The position numbers were made by a program, and so were the translations under genes. 6,884 nucleotides of DNA, taken from contig USML01000091.1 of assembly GCA_900555855.1 (NCBI GenBank), positions 1-6,884 of the forward strand, given 5' to 3'. Shown here one piece after another: positions 5,405 to 6,884 of this stretch (within the stretch, counting starts at the first letter, position 1; every line of letters starts with the position of its first letter). A model generated the notes under the pieces. It ran no database searches. It was given only the letters and a program-made list of their open reading frames with translations, and was not told the origin of the DNA. Source of the DNA: an uncultured Eubacteriales bacterium. GTDB taxonomy: Bacteria; Bacillota; Clostridia; Oscillospirales; Butyricicoccaceae.

Positions 5405-6884
5405 ATGGACAAACAAATCAAGATCGCCCTGGCGGGCAACCCAAACTGCGGTAAGACGACGCTGTTCAATGCGTTGACCGGCTCCAATCAGTTCGTGGGT
5501 AACTGGCCGGGCGTTACCGTGGAGAAAAAGGAAGGCAAGCTGAAGAAGCATGATGATGTGGTCATCATGGACCTGCCCGGCATCTATTCTCTCTCTCCCT
5601 ACACGCTGGAAGAGGTGGTGGCCCGGAACTATCTGATCGGCCAGCGGCCCGACGCCATCCTGAACATCATCGACGGCACCAACCTGGAGCGCAACCTTTA
5701 TCTGACCACGCAGCTCACTGAGCTGGGCATCCCTGTGGTCATCGCCATCAACATGATGGATGTGGTCCGCAAGAGCGGCGACCAGATCAATGTGGCGGAG
5801 CTTTCCCGCCAGCTGGGCTGCAAGATCATTGAGATCTCCGCTTTGAAGGGCGACGGCGTCATGGAGGCCGCGGAGGCCGCCGTGGAGGCCGCAAAATCCA
5901 CCAAGACCATCCCCACCCACACCTTCTCCGGCCCCGTGGAGCACGCCATCGCCCACATCGAAGAGGCCGCCGTCCACAATATGCCCGAAGAGCAGCAGCG
6001 CTGGTACGCCATCAAGATCTTCGAGCGGGACGACAAGGTGCTGGAGCAGCTGAGCGTTCCCGCCGATGTGATGCAGCATATCGAAGCGGACATCAAGGCC
6101 GCCGAGGCGGAGCTGGACGACGATTCCGAATCCATCATCACCAACGAGCGCTATGTCTACATCGCCAGCATCATCAAGAGCTGCTATAAGAAGAAAAACA
6201 AGGGCGGCCTGTCTGCCTCCGACAAGATCGACAAGGTGGTCACCAACCGCTGGCTGGGCCTGCCCATCTTCGCGGCCGTGATGTTCCTGGTCTACTGGAT
6301 CGCCATGGTGGCCGTGGGCGCGCCCGCCACCGACTGGGCCAACGACGGCCTGTTCGGCGACGGCTGGCACCTGCTGGGCATCGACGGCGGCTACGGCGAG
6401 CTGGCCGATGAATATGCCACCGCCAACGACGCAGTCAGCGGCTACTATACCCTTGATCTCGAAGACGAAGCCTTCGACGCAGACGCCGCTCTGGCGGAGA
6501 TGAAGGCTGTCGTTCCCGCCTCTGACACCGCCACCATCCAGGTGGAGGACGAGGAGACGCTGGCCGTCAACGACATGACCGTCTACTACGACGCCGTCCC
6601 CGCCAGTGAAGAGGAGAACGATGCCGTGGTTCAGATGAGCTATCTGGACGCTGTCGCCTACTTTGAGGAAAACGGCTTTGACGAGCCCGATCCCGCGGAT
6701 TACGGTGTGTGGATCCCCGGTATTCCTGTGCTGGTGGGCAACCTGCTGGAAAAGGCCAATGCCGCGGAATGGCTGTCCGGCCTGATCCTGGACGGCATCG
6801 TGGCCGGCGTCGGCGCCGTGCTGGGCTTTGTTCCCCAGATGCTGGTGCTGTTCCTGATGCTGGCCTTCCTGGAGGCCTGCGGCT
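5405..6884 (+). CDS. feoB: Ferrous iron transporter FeoB, 3'-truncated by window end
   Basis: FeoB is the inner-membrane Fe2+ importer with a cytoplasmic G-protein domain; 493 residues are present of a protein normally 650-800 long. GTPase motifs are complete: G1 GNPNCGKT (11-18), G2 Thr38 in switch I (QFVGNWPGVTVE, 29-40), G3 DLPG (56-59), G4 NMMD (116-119) and G5 SALKG (145-149). The helical GDI-like region spans about 170-275. TM1 is about 284-305 (LGLPIFAAVMFLVYWIAMVAVG) and the Gly-rich TM2 begins near 457 with GAVLGFVPQMLVLFL (470-484), followed by LEACG where the window stops. Residues 319-437 are an acidic insert between TM1 and TM2 (31 Asp/Glu, one Lys), predicted to face outside; E. 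coli FeoB has only a short loop there. The start is set by AAAGGAG at 5391-5397, seven bases before the ATG. Transport should depend on the two upstream FeoA proteins. Confidence 0.97.
   Translation, partial: MDKQIKIALAGNPNCGKTTLFNALTGSNQFVGNWPGVTVEKKEGKLKKHDDVVIMDLPGIYSLSPYTLEEVVARNYLIGQRPDAILNIIDGTNLERNLYLTTQLTELGIPVVIAINMMDVVRKSGDQINVAELSRQLGCKIIEISALKGDGVMEAAEAAVEAAKSTKTIPTHTFSGPVEHAIAHIEEAAVHNMPEEQQRWYAIKIFERDDKVLEQLSVPADVMQHIEADIKAAEAELDDDSESIITNERYVYIASIIKSCYKKKNKGGLSASDKIDKVVTNRWLGLPIFAAVMFLVYWIAMVAVGAPATDWANDGLFGDGWHLLGIDGGYGELADEYATANDAVSGYYTLDLEDEAFDADAALAEMKAVVPASDTATIQVEDEETLAVNDMTVYYDAVPASEEENDAVVQMSYLDAVAYFEENGFDEPDPADYGVWIPGIPVLVGNLLEKANAAEWLSGLILDGIVAGVGAVLGFVPQMLVLFLMLAFLEACG

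Noticed and set aside
5384..6370. 328-codon minus-strand ORF opposite feoB
   Set aside because: It is antisense to a complete set of FeoB GTPase motifs, with His/Asp/Gly-rich low-complexity sequence typical of a shadow frame.

Overview
The window is about 60% G+C and carries genes typical of a Gram-positive clostridial genome: an RNA 2'-O-methyltransferase/dprA/topA cluster and a ferrous-iron (feo) operon with two small FeoA proteins and a DtxR-type regulator. The protein style and the G+C content suggest a gut Oscillospiraceae-like bacterium (Flavonifractor/Oscillibacter type). That placement is inference from memory of family sequences, not the result of a search.

Positions 1-24 are not genomic. 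They are the end of a Nextera (Tn5) sequencing adapter left on the end of the contig, and they cut off the C-terminal end of topA. From there to 3865 three minus-strand genes form an operon read right to left: a TrmH/SpoU-family RNA methyltransferase, dprA (ATGA overlap) and topA (32-bp gap). A sigma-A-type promoter with an extended -10 box lies upstream, at 3909-3937.

The 420 bp between the methyltransferase and the next gene hold no convincing gene. About 272 bp of this gap (3955-4226) is one long imperfect palindrome with near-identical ends and a possible 5-bp target-site duplication. It looks like a MITE-type or structured intergenic repeat. A separate perfect 13-bp-stem hairpin follows at 4229-4259.

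The right half is an iron-uptake module. A short DtxR-family metalloregulator (minus strand, 4286-4654) diverges from feoA1-feoA2-feoB (plus strand, 4893 to the window end). The feo promoter (TTGACA, 17-bp spacer, TG-extended TAAACT) is overlapped and followed by two copies of a GTTAA-type palindrome. A third and more perfect copy lies between feoA2 and feoB. The simplest model is that Fe2+-loaded regulator binds these sites and represses Fe2+ import, but the model is not proven here. FeoB is truncated by the window end and carries an unusual, very acidic insert of about 119 residues between its first two membrane helices, predicted to face outside.
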